Shown piece after piece: positions 30,129 to 39,549 of a DNA stretch of 64,000 nucleotides. The position numbers were made by a program, and so were the translations under genes. The notes under the pieces are model-generated. The model ran no database searches, was not told the origin of the DNA, and was given only the letters and a program-made list of their open reading frames with translations. Every line of letters starts with the position of its first letter. Position 1 is the first letter of the stretch. Source of the DNA: JALYXI01 sp963716685 (GTDB lineage: Bacteria > Acidobacteriota > Terriglobia > Bryobacterales > Bryobacteraceae). The stretch is from NCBI GenBank assembly GCA_963716685.1, contig CAVQTR010000003.1, positions 1,922,001-1,986,000 of the forward strand, written 5' to 3'.

Positions 30129-31127
30129 TCACCGTCCCACGACAAGGATCATAAAGCTGTTAGGCAGCGCCTGCGGTCGGCTCTTCTTGCCGTCCTTGCT
30201 CTCGGGCGCCGGTCCCATTTCCGCAACCGGCAGGTAGAGCTTATGTCCCTTCTGATCGGAACCGATGGTGCGCGCTCCGCGCATTGTCTCGATGGTCGCC
30301 ACTGGCTCGTATTTGCCCGGTGACGTCTCTCCCACCATCGTAAGACTGGCATCGCCGCCATTAGCGCTGAACGCATAGCCGTCGTCGAATGCCACCCCGT
30401 CTGTCCCTGCACCAGTGGCCGGCGTCGCGATCACTTTGCCGGTCGCCGGATCGCTCACCACCATCATCTTGTTGCCACATACCGAAAACAGGCGACCCTT
30501 CTTCGGGTCGATCGCCAGTCCGCTTGGTCCATCGCACGGCGCAATCGAATAGCGCTTCGTCACCAGCGCGTTTTTGGCATCCATGGTCACAATCTCGTTG
30601 GTATCTTCGATGTTCACAAAGATATGACCCTTTCCATCCACCTGCGCGAACTCCGGTTTGCCGCCGAGAGGAATGGACGCTGTGATCACATCGCCGGTCT
30701 TCGCATCGATGGCCGTGGAATCCTTACTGCGGCCGTTCAGGGTGAACACGCGATGCGTCACCGGTTCATAGATGATCGCATCCGGGTTCTGTCCGGTCTT
30801 GATCTTTGTCAGTACCTGCAGCGTCTTTAGATCGAACACCGTAACATCGTTATCCCGGCCGTCACTTGTGTAACCCTTGCCCAGATCGTTCGCGATGGCG
30901 ATGCCATGCACGCCATTAGTGCCCCGAATGTTCCCGATGAGCTTGTCCGTCGCGGTGTCTACCACTTCCGTCTGCGTCGCGTGCGAGACGTAGAGCCGGT
31001 GGTTGTTACTGTCCACGTAGACATAGTCCCAGCCGCCGGTGCCGCCGATTTTAATTTTGGTTTGCACCTTGTACGTGGGAGGCGCGGCGATGGCGGAAAC
31101 GGCAAACAGCGCCAACAGAAATCTCAT
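30129..31127 (-). CDS. Secreted YncE-like beta-propeller protein
   Basis: This 332-residue exported protein starts at ATG 31127 with AGGAG just upstream and has a signal peptide (MRFLLALFAVSAIAAP). The remainder consists of YncE/YVTN-type propeller blades (DYVYVDSNNHRLYVSH, VFDLKTLQVLTKIKTGQNP, LAIDPKKGRLFSVCG). The longer frame up to 31325 overlaps the kinase gene and has no export signal. Such propellers commonly act as binding modules; the partner is unknown. It sits between a histidine kinase (37 bases) and a multicopper oxidase (21 bases), apparently in one transcript. Confidence 0.87.
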   Translation of the reverse strand: MRFLLALFAVSAIAAPPTYKVQTKIKIGGTGGWDYVYVDSNNHRLYVSHATQTEVVDTATDKLIGNIRGTNGVHGIAIANDLGKGYTSDGRDNDVTVFDLKTLQVLTKIKTGQNPDAIIYEPVTHRVFTLNGRSKDSTAIDAKTGDVITASIPLGGKPEFAQVDGKGHIFVNIEDTNEIVTMDAKNALVTKRYSIAPCDGPSGLAIDPKKGRLFSVCGNKMMVVSDPATGKVIATPATGAGTDGVAFDDGYAFSANGGDASLTMVGETSPGKYEPVATIETMRGARTIGSDQKGHKLYLPVAEMGPAPESKDGKKSRPQALPNSFMILVVGR

Positions 31128-31164
31128 CGGGATGTGCTCCTGTCGCCCGGTCGGCGAATACCGA

Positions 31165-32511
31165 TCATAGCGGGGAAAGCTGAAGATTACCTGAAGGCAC
31201 CGCGGATTCCGCCCGCACCGGAAACACCACGTCAAATCGCGAACCTTTGCCCGGATTGCTTTCCACTTCGATCGTCGCGCCATGCGCCAGTGCGATGCTT
31301 TCCGCAAGCGAGAGACCCAGCCCATGCCCGGCCCCCGTTCGCGAAGGATCCACGCGATAGAACCGCTGGAAAATATGCGTCAGATTTTCCGCGTCGATTC
31401 CGGGACCGTCATCCTCCACGGAAATACGAAGCCGATCCGGCGATCCGGTAGACCAGATTCGGACCTGCCCTCCCGGGTGCGAATACTTCACCGCGTTGTC
31501 CAACAGCACCAGGAAGAGCCGGTGCAGTGATTTGTGGTGCCCGCGGACATTCGCGGGGGACACTTCTGCGAGGATATCGATCCGCCGCAGTTCCGCCAGC
31601 CCGGCCATCTCGGCGCACACATCCTGAACCAAGCCCGAAAGCTCTACCGATCCCATCGCGGCCGCTTCCGCCTGGGAATCCCTTCGAGCCAGCGTCAGAA
31701 GGTCTTCCACCAGCTGCGTCATTCGCTCCGCCTCGGATTCGATCTGCTCCAGCGACGTGCGATACGACTCACCCGAACGCAGTCGACGTAACGACAACTC
31801 CGCCGTCGTCCGAATCACCGCAATGGGCGTGCGCAGCTCATGCGAAGCATCAGCCACGAACTGCGAGAGCGTACCCACCGCCCTCTCCAGTCTCTCGAAC
31901 ATGGTGTTGAGTACTTCAGTCAGATCGGCAAGCTCGTCGCGCGTCCGCGGTACCGGCAGCCTCGCAGAAAGGTTTTCAATTCCGATGATGCGCGCGGCGG
32001 CGGCGATGTCGTGCACCGGCTTCAGCGCTCGTCTGCTCAGCCACGCCCCGCCCAGCGACGCAGCGGCGATGACCAGCGGCGTCAGCCCGACGAGCAGCAG
32101 GCGAAGCAGACGCAGGGTATGCATCACTCCCGCTGTCGAAACCGCCGCGTCCAAGGTGCAGGCGACACCGTGTGCGCTGAATTGCCGGCGAACTGATCTC
32201 ACATCACCTGCGGCGCGCGGAATCTCCGGATAGCGAAAAACAAACCCACTCTCCGCGTGGATCTCGATCCGCGTTCCGGGTGGCAGCGCCTGGCAAAACT
32301 CCCGGAGTTCGCCGCGCAGATGAGACTGTGATTCCAATGCCGATTCCTGCAGAAAGTAACCTTCGAACCGGGTCGCCGTGCCTTCCAGTTCCACATCCGT
32401 TTCGCTCGATAAACGGTGATCCAGCGAGAAGTAAAGAAGGCCGCCGAACAGCGTCAGTGCCCCCGTCAGCACCGCCGCATACCACAGCGTCAATCGCAGC
32501 CGCAGGCTCAC
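31165..32511 (-). CDS. Sensor histidine kinase (OmpR-class partner)
   Basis: This 448-residue kinase has two membrane helices (about 8-28 and 135-158) flanking a periplasmic sensor loop of about 105 residues. A HAMP domain (about 158-210), a HisKA domain with phospho-accepting His in FVADASHELRTPIAVIR, and a HATPase domain with N-box LLDNAVKYS, G1 DDGPGI and G2 GHGLGLS follow. The GTG start overlaps the response-regulator stop as GTGA, showing translational coupling. The architecture resembles CusS/CopS-type metal sensors, and a multicopper oxidase lies downstream, but the signal is not established. Confidence 0.93.
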   Translation of the reverse strand: MSLRLRLTLWYAAVLTGALTLFGGLLYFSLDHRLSSETDVELEGTATRFEGYFLQESALESQSHLRGELREFCQALPPGTRIEIHAESGFVFRYPEIPRAAGDVRSVRRQFSAHGVACTLDAAVSTAGVMHTLRLLRLLLVGLTPLVIAAASLGGAWLSRRALKPVHDIAAAARIIGIENLSARLPVPRTRDELADLTEVLNTMFERLERAVGTLSQFVADASHELRTPIAVIRTTAELSLRRLRSGESYRTSLEQIESEAERMTQLVEDLLTLARRDSQAEAAAMGSVELSGLVQDVCAEMAGLAELRRIDILAEVSPANVRGHHKSLHRLFLVLLDNAVKYSHPGGQVRIWSTGSPDRLRISVEDDGPGIDAENLTHIFQRFYRVDPSRTGAGHGLGLSLAESIALAHGATIEVESNPGKGSRFDVVFPVRAESAVPSGNLQLSPL

Positions 32512-33179
32512 AGTGGCTCTCTCATCACGTATCCAAATCCGCGGACGGTGTGAATCAGCTTCGGCTCCTGCCTGTCCACCTTTTGGCGCAGCAGTCGCAT
32601 AAACACTTCCACGCTGTTGGGCGTCACCTCGCTATTGAAGCCCCACACGGATTCCAGAATGGCGTCACGGCTCAGCGCACGGCCTATGTTGCGCATCAGC
32701 AGTTCCAACAGCGTGTACTCGCGCCGTGTCAGGCTCACCGGTCTGCCTCCGCGAGTCACCGAACGGTTTCCCGGGTCTGCCACCAGATCCGCCAATTCCA
32801 GGAGCGCCGGCCGTGGAATCGCCCCTCGCCGGCTTACCGATCGCACGCGCGCCAGAAAAACATCGATCGCGAACGGTTTGGTCAGGTAGTCGTCGGCGCC
32901 GGAATCCAGACCTCGCACCACATCCGCCGGCGAATCGCGTCCGGTCAGCATCAGTACGGGCGTCTGGTTACGCCGGTCCCGCAGGCGCCGCGTCAAAGCC
33001 ACTCCGTCGAGCGAAGGCAACATAATGTCCAGCACAATCGCGTCGAATGCCGTCGTGAGCGCCAGGTCCAGACCTTCGCGTCCATCGCCGGCCACCATTA
33101 CCTGGTGACCTTCCTCCCGCAGCGTCTGCGCAAGCAGCGCCGCCATCCTGGGTTCGTCCTCCACAACAAGGATCTGCAT
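32508..33179 (-). CDS. OmpR/PhoB-family response regulator
   Basis: This 223-residue regulator has an N-terminal receiver domain (acidic pocket VVEDEP, phospho-acceptor Asp in AIVLDIMLPSLDG near residue 51, Lys in DDYLTKPF near 101). A C-terminal winged-helix DNA-binding domain follows (LTRREYTLLELLMRN, SVEVFMRLLRQKVD, HTVRGFGYVM). The gene lies 12 bases after the sulfatase stop and overlaps the sensor kinase by four bases. It probably controls this cluster, though no operator site can be defined here. Confidence 0.94.
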   Translation of the reverse strand: MQILVVEDEPRMAALLAQTLREEGHQVMVAGDGREGLDLALTTAFDAIVLDIMLPSLDGVALTRRLRDRRNQTPVLMLTGRDSPADVVRGLDSGADDYLTKPFAIDVFLARVRSVSRRGAIPRPALLELADLVADPGNRSVTRGGRPVSLTRREYTLLELLMRNIGRALSRDAILESVWGFNSEVTPNSVEVFMRLLRQKVDRQEPKLIHTVRGFGYVMREPL

Positions 33180-33191
33180 TTGGCCCTGGTG

Positions 33192-34559
33192 TTAGTTCTG
33201 TTCGACCTCTTTGCGCCATTTTTGCAGCTGGGTCTGCAACTCGTCCACAATTTGCGGCCGGTCATGCCGCAGGTTGTGCGACTCGCCGGGGTTCTCTTCG
33301 ACATTCGAGAGAAAGATGGCGTCATCGCCGGTCAGCGGTTGTTCACCAGCCGGGGTGCCGTCGTGCACGACGCCATTGAGAACCAGCTTCCATTTGCCCT
33401 TGCGAATAGCGAGCTGGGGGCCGTTGGACCATGCGACGTATTCATGCGGAGATGGCGCGCCGGCGGTAAGCACCGGCCAGATGTTCCTTCCGTCGATGGT
33501 TCGATCGGCGGGGAGCGTGGCTCCGGTGAGATGGCAGACGGTGGGCAGAATGTCGGCTGTCATCACCACCTCATCCATGAACTTGCCCGCCGGTACATGT
33601 CCCGGCCAGTTCACCACCCCCGGAACATGCATTCCGCCATCGAAGGTGCTGAACTTGAACCCGCGGAACGGGCCGTTGTTGCCGGCAGTGGCAATTTGGT
33701 TGTTAAGTCCGGCGCGGCGTTCCGTTGTTGCGCCGTTGTCGCCCAGCAGAAAGATGATGGTGTTTTGGCGTTGCCCGGTCCGCTCAAGAGTTGCCACCAA
33801 ATTGCCGATCTGATCGTCGGCCGCGGCCAGCATCGCGGCATACGTGCGGCGTTCCCGCGGGAGATGCGGGAAACGATCCATATACTGCTGCGGCGCGTGC
33901 ATGGGATAGTGAACCGCGTTAAACGGGCTGTACAGGAAGAACGGATTCTGGCGCTTCTGCGAAACAAGTGCCGAGGCCTCCGCTCCAATGCGTTCGGTCA
34001 GGTAGCGGCCGTCCTCGAAGATCTCCTCGCGGTTGCGCCACAGGTCGTGGAAATTGGCGCGGGCGGGTTCGCCCCAGTAGAAGCGGTGCGAGTAATAATC
34101 CACGCAGCCGTCGTGGAAGCCATAGAAGTAATCGAAGCCGTGGGCGTTAGGAACGGTCTCAGGGGTGCTGCCGAGATGCCACTTTCCCGTGAGCGCGGTG
34201 GAGTAGCCGGACTCCTTCAGGATGGTCGCGATGGTGCGTTCGGAAGGCCGCAGTGGCGGCCCGTTAGCCGGAACCCCGGCGCGGATGGGGCAGCGACCGG
34301 TCATGAGTGCCGAGCGGGCGGGGGCGCAAACGGGAGCATTCGAATACCAGTTGCGGCAGACCGTGCCACCAGCGGCAAGGCGGTCGATGTGAGGCGTCTT
34401 CAGGTCGCCTGCACCCAAATAGCCCAGGTCGTGTACGCCGAGATCGTCAAACAGAATGACGATGACATTGGGTTTACTTGTGCGGGTCTGAGCCGCACTT
34501 TCGGTCCCGGAAGCCAGAGCGAGTCCGGCTCCCAGAAGATCTCTTCTGGAAAGAGGCAT
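33192..34559 (-). CDS. Arylsulfatase-type sulfatase, exported
   Basis: This 455-residue sulfatase (PF00884) starts with a twin-arginine-like leader (PLSRRDLLGAGLALASG). The metal-binding aspartates are in VIVILFDDLGV. The formylglycine signature CxPxR appears as VCAPARSALMTGR, with the cysteine near residue 77 that a formylglycine-generating enzyme would modify. GKWHLG and a downstream GDNG segment complete the active site. It hydrolyses sulfate esters, most likely on sulfated polysaccharides. It lies 2 bases from the upstream TonB receptor 2 and 12 bases from the regulator, suggesting uptake and desulfation under one control. Confidence 0.93.
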   Translation of the reverse strand: MPLSRRDLLGAGLALASGTESAAQTRTSKPNVIVILFDDLGVHDLGYLGAGDLKTPHIDRLAAGGTVCRNWYSNAPVCAPARSALMTGRCPIRAGVPANGPPLRPSERTIATILKESGYSTALTGKWHLGSTPETVPNAHGFDYFYGFHDGCVDYYSHRFYWGEPARANFHDLWRNREEIFEDGRYLTERIGAEASALVSQKRQNPFFLYSPFNAVHYPMHAPQQYMDRFPHLPRERRTYAAMLAAADDQIGNLVATLERTGQRQNTIIFLLGDNGATTERRAGLNNQIATAGNNGPFRGFKFSTFDGGMHVPGVVNWPGHVPAGKFMDEVVMTADILPTVCHLTGATLPADRTIDGRNIWPVLTAGAPSPHEYVAWSNGPQLAIRKGKWKLVLNGVVHDGTPAGEQPLTGDDAIFLSNVEENPGESHNLRHDRPQIVDELQTQLQKWRKEVEQN

Positions 34560-34561
34560 GG

Positions 34562-37500
34562 CTAGAATATGAACCTCAGCGCCATTTGCAATTCGCGGTT
34601 GGGCAGTGCCGTTGCGCTGATCACACCGGCGCTGGCCGTTCCGATGGTGGCGCCGGGGAATTGGAAGACCGGGTGATTGGTGGTGTTGTACGCTTCGGCG
34701 CGGAACTCGAACGCCATGCCCTCACGGTACCGCAGCGGGAACATGCGGTGCAGCGCGAGATCGAGATTGTTCCTTCCCTGGGCATTCAGCACGTTGCGGC
34801 CTTCATTGCCGAAGGCGTAGGTCGCGGGGGCAACGAAACAGGAGGTGTTGAACCAGTGCGAAGGCGTGGGGTTGGAGATGTTGCCGTTACAGATTCGATT
34901 GGGCCATGAGGTGTTGCCCGCATTGGCGTTGTCGAAGGAGAGGACCGTGGTAAACGGCAGGCCATCCTGCGCCTGGTAAATCGCGCTGATCTGCCATCCG
35001 CCTGCCAGCGCGCCGGCCACGCGGCCGTTGGCCAGGCTGTGACCCACGCCGAACGGGAGGTTCCAAACGGCAGCGGCAACGAAGCGGCGGGGCACGTTCT
35101 GATCGGACGGTCCTTTTTGGCCGTTGCGATTGTAAGCATTCTGAATCCCGTTGCCGGCTTCGCAGCTGTCGCACACGCCCAGCGCGGGGTTCTGCAGATC
35201 GAGCGAGCGGCCGTAGGTGAAGCTGGCGAGCAGTGAGAGTCCCTTTGAGAAGCGCTTCTCGAGGCGGCTCGACATGCCTTCATAGGTGCTGCGGTCCCAG
35301 GGTGCGAAAGCCGTGACGCTGGCAATGGTGTACTGGGCCAGTGGCCGCCGCGTTGCCGCCGTGCCTGGTCCGTTGGTCAGAGGCTGGTTGCCCTGCGCAT
35401 CGCCCCAGAGGTGGATGCCAATGTTACCCACATAGCTGGTTTGCCATACCATGTTCCAGGGAAGTTCCTTTTCAACGGTGAAGTTCCATTCCTGGATGTA
35501 AGGAGTGGTGTAACGCTGATTCCAGGCAATCAGGCCGGTGGTGGCTGAGGGAAGCAGCGCGAAATTCTGCGGACCGATGGGAGACGGGCGCGGTGCAATG
35601 GAGCTGGGACTCAGCACGAGACCGGTGGACGGGTTCAGGCTGTCGCTGCCGAGCGAGATACCGCCATAACCGTAGAAGGGCGGGTTCGCGACCATGCGAT
35701 CGTTGATGCCATCTCCCTGGTCCTGAGCGTAGAACCAGCCGTAGGAACTGCGGACCACCAGGCCTTTGACGAACGGCGCGTGCCAGGCGAATCCCACGCG
35801 CGGCGCGAAGTTGTTTTTGTCCGCCGCCAGCAGCGAGCGCGACTGGCCGTTGACGCCAGCGAAAACCATATGCCCGTAATTCGGGTCCGCCGGATTCACG
35901 ATGAAATTGCCCATGTGATTGTAGAGTTCTACATAGGGCAGGAAAAGTTCGTACCGCAGGCCCAGACTCAAAGTGAGCGACGGGGTGACGGACCACTGAT
36001 CCTGCGTGTAGAAGCCGGTGTATTTGCCGCGTTCCGCAACGGCCGCGTTCGTGCCGGTGGTGACGTTATTGGCGTCGCCCAGCAGGAGGTCAGCCACGGG
36101 GCTGCCGGTGTTGGTGCGGCTCAGCGGGTTCTGCGTAAAGACGCCGGTAAAGCCGAGAGTCCCGCGGCCGTTGAGGGCTGAGTGGGTGGAGGCGCGGATA
36201 TCCTGAACGTCGGCACCGAACCGCAGAAGGTGTTTGCTGAAGGATTTGGAAAGGTTGTCGGACATGTCCCACACCCCTGAACTTTTCAAGAGCGGGGAAT
36301 TGCCGCAGCAGCTTGGCTGGGCGCCAATGCCCGTATACCCGGTTACATTGATGGTGGGTGTGCCGTGCTGGATCGGGGTATCGAGCAGGCCAGGAATGAT
36401 GGCATCGAGCGGCGTGGTTTCATCGTTGCCAACAGTAATGCGGGTCCAGGAGAATCGGTATTCGTTGATCAGGGAAGGTGTGAACGTGCGGGTGTAGCCG
36501 ATTCCGATACCGTTCGAGGGAATGAAACGGTTCACGGGATCCTGTGCGGGCGGCGCCAGTGCGGTGTTGATTTGCGTGTTGTAGCGAATCACCGAGCCGC
36601 GCACGAACAGCGTGTCTTTGGAACTGATCTGCTGGTCCCCGCGGACCACAAAGTTTCGCGTATTCTGGCTTTGCGGGATCCCGGAAGAGTAATTGTTCAC
36701 CGCGCCGGGAAGATTGGGAGCGGGATAGAAAGAGAGAATCTTCTGACCCAGTGAGTTGAAGCGCGATGTGGGGATGGTGTTGTTCGGGAACTGAGTCCGG
36801 ATGGTGCCGGCCCCGTTCGGATTCGGCGCGTTGGTGGCGGGATCGAAAACGGGAGTCGATCCGAAATTGCCCTGCTGCATGGCGAGGGTGGGCACGGTGG
36901 AAAGACCGGTACCTTCGCTCCGGACGTGGGTGTCTTCGTAAGCGCCGAAAATCCAGATTTTGTTTTTGATGATGGGTCCGCCGGCGGAAACGCCGTACTG
37001 GTTCTGAACGAGCAGAGGCTTCAGGCCGGCAACGGCAAAATAGTCCGACGCATCCATCCGGTCATTGCGCAGATAATCGTAGCCCGAGCCATGAATCTGG
37101 TTCGTGCCGCTTTTCGTGACGGCGGTGATCACGGCCCCGGCCGACGCTCCGTATTCCGCGGAGAAGTTACTGGTCTGCACCTGGAACTCCGCCAGCGCGT
37201 CCAGTGGCGGCCGTAGGGCGTCGCGCGCCCTGTTATCCAGGCCGCGCAGATAGTTCTCATTGCGCGCGCCATCCAACACAAAGGCGTTCTGCAGGCCGGT
37301 GTTCCCGTAGGCGGAAAAGGTTTCGTCGCGGCTGCCTTGAGACGCTCCGGGACCGGGGATGGCGCCGGGAGCGAGGCGCCCGAGATCCAGGTAATTACGC
37401 CCGTTCAGAGGGAGCTGCTGCATTTCCCTCGCTTCCATCACCTGATCAAGAGTCACAGACTTTTCTTCCAGCGCGGAAGTTTCGCCCGTGATAGTGACGG

Positions 37501-37870
37501 ACTGGCTGGAGCTTCCGGGCGTCAGGGTCAGAGTCAGGCTCAGCACTTCGCCGACATGCAGGGTCACGCGCTGGCGAATCAGCTTCTCAAAGCCCGGGGC
37601 CGTGACTGAGATGTCGTAGTCGTCGGGGCGAAGCAGCGGCGCTTGGGCGAGCCCCAGGTCACTCGTGGCAAGGGTTCGCACGATGTTTTTCGTATCCGAG
37701 CCGCTGAGGACGACAGCGGCTTTGGTGACGACGGCGCCGGAAGCATCGTGGATGGTGAGGTCGAGCTCACCTGTGGATGTCTGGGCGGACAGAGTGGCAG
37801 CGGCGAAGGCGAGCGCGACCCATCTCGCTTGCGTGATGGCAAACCTCCAACCCGAACAGGATATGGACAA
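34562..37870 (-). CDS. Oar-like TonB-dependent receptor 2
   Basis: This receptor of about 1100 residues has an N-terminal carboxypeptidase-regulatory-like domain (TSTGELDLTIHDASGAVV, about 32-110), a plug (about 120-260; LNGRNYLDLGRLAPG, AEFQVQTSNFSAEYG) and a large barrel ending in LQMALRFIF. It is first in a seven-gene cluster including a sulfatase. The start is unusual: no ATG or GTG is in frame. The only standard option is a TTG at 37870, which lacks a Shine-Dalgarno sequence. A perfect GGAGG (37848-37844) lies six bases before an in-frame ATC codon (37837) that would open directly on the signal peptide. Confidence 0.9.
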   Translation of the reverse strand: MSISCSGWRFAITQARWVALAFAAATLSAQTSTGELDLTIHDASGAVVTKAAVVLSGSDTKNIVRTLATSDLGLAQAPLLRPDDYDISVTAPGFEKLIRQRVTLHVGEVLSLTLTLTPGSSSQSVTITGETSALEEKSVTLDQVMEAREMQQLPLNGRNYLDLGRLAPGAIPGPGASQGSRDETFSAYGNTGLQNAFVLDGARNENYLRGLDNRARDALRPPLDALAEFQVQTSNFSAEYGASAGAVITAVTKSGTNQIHGSGYDYLRNDRMDASDYFAVAGLKPLLVQNQYGVSAGGPIIKNKIWIFGAYEDTHVRSEGTGLSTVPTLAMQQGNFGSTPVFDPATNAPNPNGAGTIRTQFPNNTIPTSRFNSLGQKILSFYPAPNLPGAVNNYSSGIPQSQNTRNFVVRGDQQISSKDTLFVRGSVIRYNTQINTALAPPAQDPVNRFIPSNGIGIGYTRTFTPSLINEYRFSWTRITVGNDETTPLDAIIPGLLDTPIQHGTPTINVTGYTGIGAQPSCCGNSPLLKSSGVWDMSDNLSKSFSKHLLRFGADVQDIRASTHSALNGRGTLGFTGVFTQNPLSRTNTGSPVADLLLGDANNVTTGTNAAVAERGKYTGFYTQDQWSVTPSLTLSLGLRYELFLPYVELYNHMGNFIVNPADPNYGHMVFAGVNGQSRSLLAADKNNFAPRVGFAWHAPFVKGLVVRSSYGWFYAQDQGDGINDRMVANPPFYGYGGISLGSDSLNPSTGLVLSPSSIAPRPSPIGPQNFALLPSATTGLIAWNQRYTTPYIQEWNFTVEKELPWNMVWQTSYVGNIGIHLWGDAQGNQPLTNGPGTAATRRPLAQYTIASVTAFAPWDRSTYEGMSSRLEKRFSKGLSLLASFTYGRSLDLQNPALGVCDSCEAGNGIQNAYNRNGQKGPSDQNVPRRFVAAAVWNLPFGVGHSLANGRVAGALAGGWQISAIYQAQDGLPFTTVLSFDNANAGNTSWPNRICNGNISNPTPSHWFNTSCFVAPATYAFGNEGRNVLNAQGRNNLDLALHRMFPLRYREGMAFEFRAEAYNTTNHPVFQFPGATIGTASAGVISATALPNRELQMALRFIF

Positions 37871-38304
37871 GATGTTGTGCCCGGGATCATATCACGGAAA
37901 GTTTCGCCGATTCGGCAGCAGGTCCTGGCCACCTCGTTATGCGGAGCGCACCTTTTGGGGAAGCGCAGCCGGCCAGGTGTCTTCGTCTCGTCGAGAAGCG
38001 CCCGGAACACGGAGGGCCTCAACATCGGTACAGCATAGCCGGATGGCCTCGGAGCATCCGCGCAATCCCGCCAGAGTGCCTATCTTCACAATTGAACGTC
38101 GGGAGCAAGGGAGTCCGTGAAAAGCGATACACCGTCTGTGATCGGGACGCCCTACACTGATTCCTATTATTCGACCTGAAACTCCCAAATATGCGAGCCG
38201 GCATTGCGAGTTCGGTCTTCTCAAGGGCCGTTCTTCCAGCCGCCCACCTAATCGACATCCGCTTGTCTTTGAGCGACGCCACGGCTCGCTCGACACATAA
38301 TGAT
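37871..38304. other. Intergenic region between divergent genes
   Basis: These 434 bases separate TonB receptor 2 from the acyltransferase. A TATGAT -10-like element on the minus strand (37891-37886) is the only signal I can point to for the receptor; no good -35 accompanies it. Short frames on both strands show no recognisable protein features. The base composition becomes more A+T-rich towards the acyltransferase. Confidence 0.5.
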
Positions 38305-39396
38305 ATGCTCGCTCACGAAGCGAACTTCGACCAGAAACGCATCCCGGCATTGGACGGGTTAAGAGCGGTTGCGATTTCGCTGGTCCTGCTGTTTCATCTT
38401 CGGTTCACAGGTATACCAGGACCGCTTGGTGTCACAATCTTCTTCGTCCTAAGCGGATATCTGATTACCTGGATACTGCTAAAAGAAGAGCTCAAGACAG
38501 GGAGCATCTCGTTTAGCGCGTTCTACTGGAGGCGAGTTCTCCGGATCATACCGCCGCTACTCGTCGCGACCATCCTGGGCTTGACGCTTTATAGCTCCAT
38601 AGCATCAATACCTTGGACAGAGGTTGTGGCTGCAAACTCTTTCTGGATGAACTACAGAGTTGCTTTTCAGCGCCACGACGGGATGTTTTTGGCAGTCACC
38701 TGGTCGCTCGCGGTGGAGGAACAGTTCTACATTCTTTGGCCCGCTGCCTTTTGGTACCTGAGGGGTAATCCAAAACGCCGGATTACAGCGGTGGCGATCG
38801 GGATTGCGTCGATCTGGGTTTGGCGATTCGTGCTTGTAAGCGTGTTCCACGTTGCAAGTTCCTACATCTACAACGCATTCGATACTCGCGTGGATTCCAT
38901 CCTTGTGGGCTGTTTAGCGGCGCTGTTCTGCCACGACAAGCGAAACCACTCCATAGTGCGGCTACTTTCGGCCCAGAGCTCCTGGTTCGTTGCTCTGCTC
39001 GGTGCCACTACCTTTTGCATCGCAGCGGTGTCTACCCGGACACCTAAGTATCTTGCTGCCGAATTGACGCTCGAACCACTTTTAATTGCCTGCGCGATGG
39101 TAAACCTGATCTTTGTGAATTCCAGGATTCGTCACTTGTTGGAATTGAAACCACTCTTGTTCCTGGGGTCGATATCTTATTCGCTTTACCTATACCATGG
39201 GCCGATCGCCACAATGATACCTGCGTGGTCGCATTATCATTCGATTGTTCTCGTTTTGTCGATCTCGGTCGCAGCAGCGGCTCTGTCCTTCATGTTCATT
39301 GAACGGCCTATACTTCGCTACAAGTCCGTGTTCTGGTGGAGACGCCCTGCCGACGTGAAGCCGAGCCACGCGGTTGACGCGCGAATCGCGATTTAG
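38305..39396 (+). CDS. Acyltransferase family 3 (OafA/YrhL-type) membrane protein
   Basis: This polytopic inner-membrane acyltransferase of about 363 residues transfers acyl groups to extracytoplasmic glycans or lipids. The start at ATG 38305 immediately precedes the conserved RIPALDGLRAVAISLVLLFH motif, whose histidine is the proposed catalytic residue. TFSLAVEEQFY-like VTWSLAVEEQFYILWP is also present, followed by about ten hydrophobic segments. A longer frame from 38191 has no family support. Base composition is visibly lower in G+C than the neighbours. The gene stands alone on the plus strand between minus-strand genes, so it may have been acquired by transfer. Confidence 0.88.
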   Translation: MLAHEANFDQKRIPALDGLRAVAISLVLLFHLRFTGIPGPLGVTIFFVLSGYLITWILLKEELKTGSISFSAFYWRRVLRIIPPLLVATILGLTLYSSIASIPWTEVVAANSFWMNYRVAFQRHDGMFLAVTWSLAVEEQFYILWPAAFWYLRGNPKRRITAVAIGIASIWVWRFVLVSVFHVASSYIYNAFDTRVDSILVGCLAALFCHDKRNHSIVRLLSAQSSWFVALLGATTFCIAAVSTRTPKYLAAELTLEPLLIACAMVNLIFVNSRIRHLLELKPLLFLGSISYSLYLYHGPIATMIPAWSHYHSIVLVLSISVAAAALSFMFIERPILRYKSVFWWRRPADVKPSHAVDARIAI

Positions 39397-39436
39397 TTTC
39401 GGGTAGCAAACCACACATAGGCTTTCGATGTTTCTG

Positions 39437-39457
39437 CCCTGCGTCATGACCGCAGGG
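39437..39457 (+). terminator. Possible hairpin downstream of the acyltransferase
   Basis: CCCTGCG and CGCAGGG form a perfect 7-base stem around a 7-base loop, 40 bases after the acyltransferase stop. No T-tract follows, so a factor-independent terminator is only possible. Confidence 0.3.
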
Positions 39458-39511
39458 AACAGTATCGCGGCCAGAGAGCCGTTTAAAACAGGGGCGGCTG
39501 GCGAATCCACG

Positions 39512-39542
39512 AGTAACAACTCTTAATATTACAGTTGTTACT
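39512..39542 (-). terminator. Strong hairpin just after beta-helix copy B
   Basis: AGTAACAACT (39512-39521) and its perfect complement AGTTGTTACT (39533-39542) flank an 11-base A+T-rich loop. The hairpin begins about 14 bases past the copy B stop on the minus strand. It lacks a U-tract. It sits at the edge of the long repeat and is absent from copy A, so it may instead mark a recombination junction. Confidence 0.4.
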
Positions 39543-39549
39543 GCTCTCT

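Noticed and set aside
32280..34565. 761-codon plus-strand frame opposite the kinase, regulator and sulfatase
   Set aside because: It crosses three well-supported genes in antisense and its composition (Arg, His and Gln rich) is that of a shadow frame.
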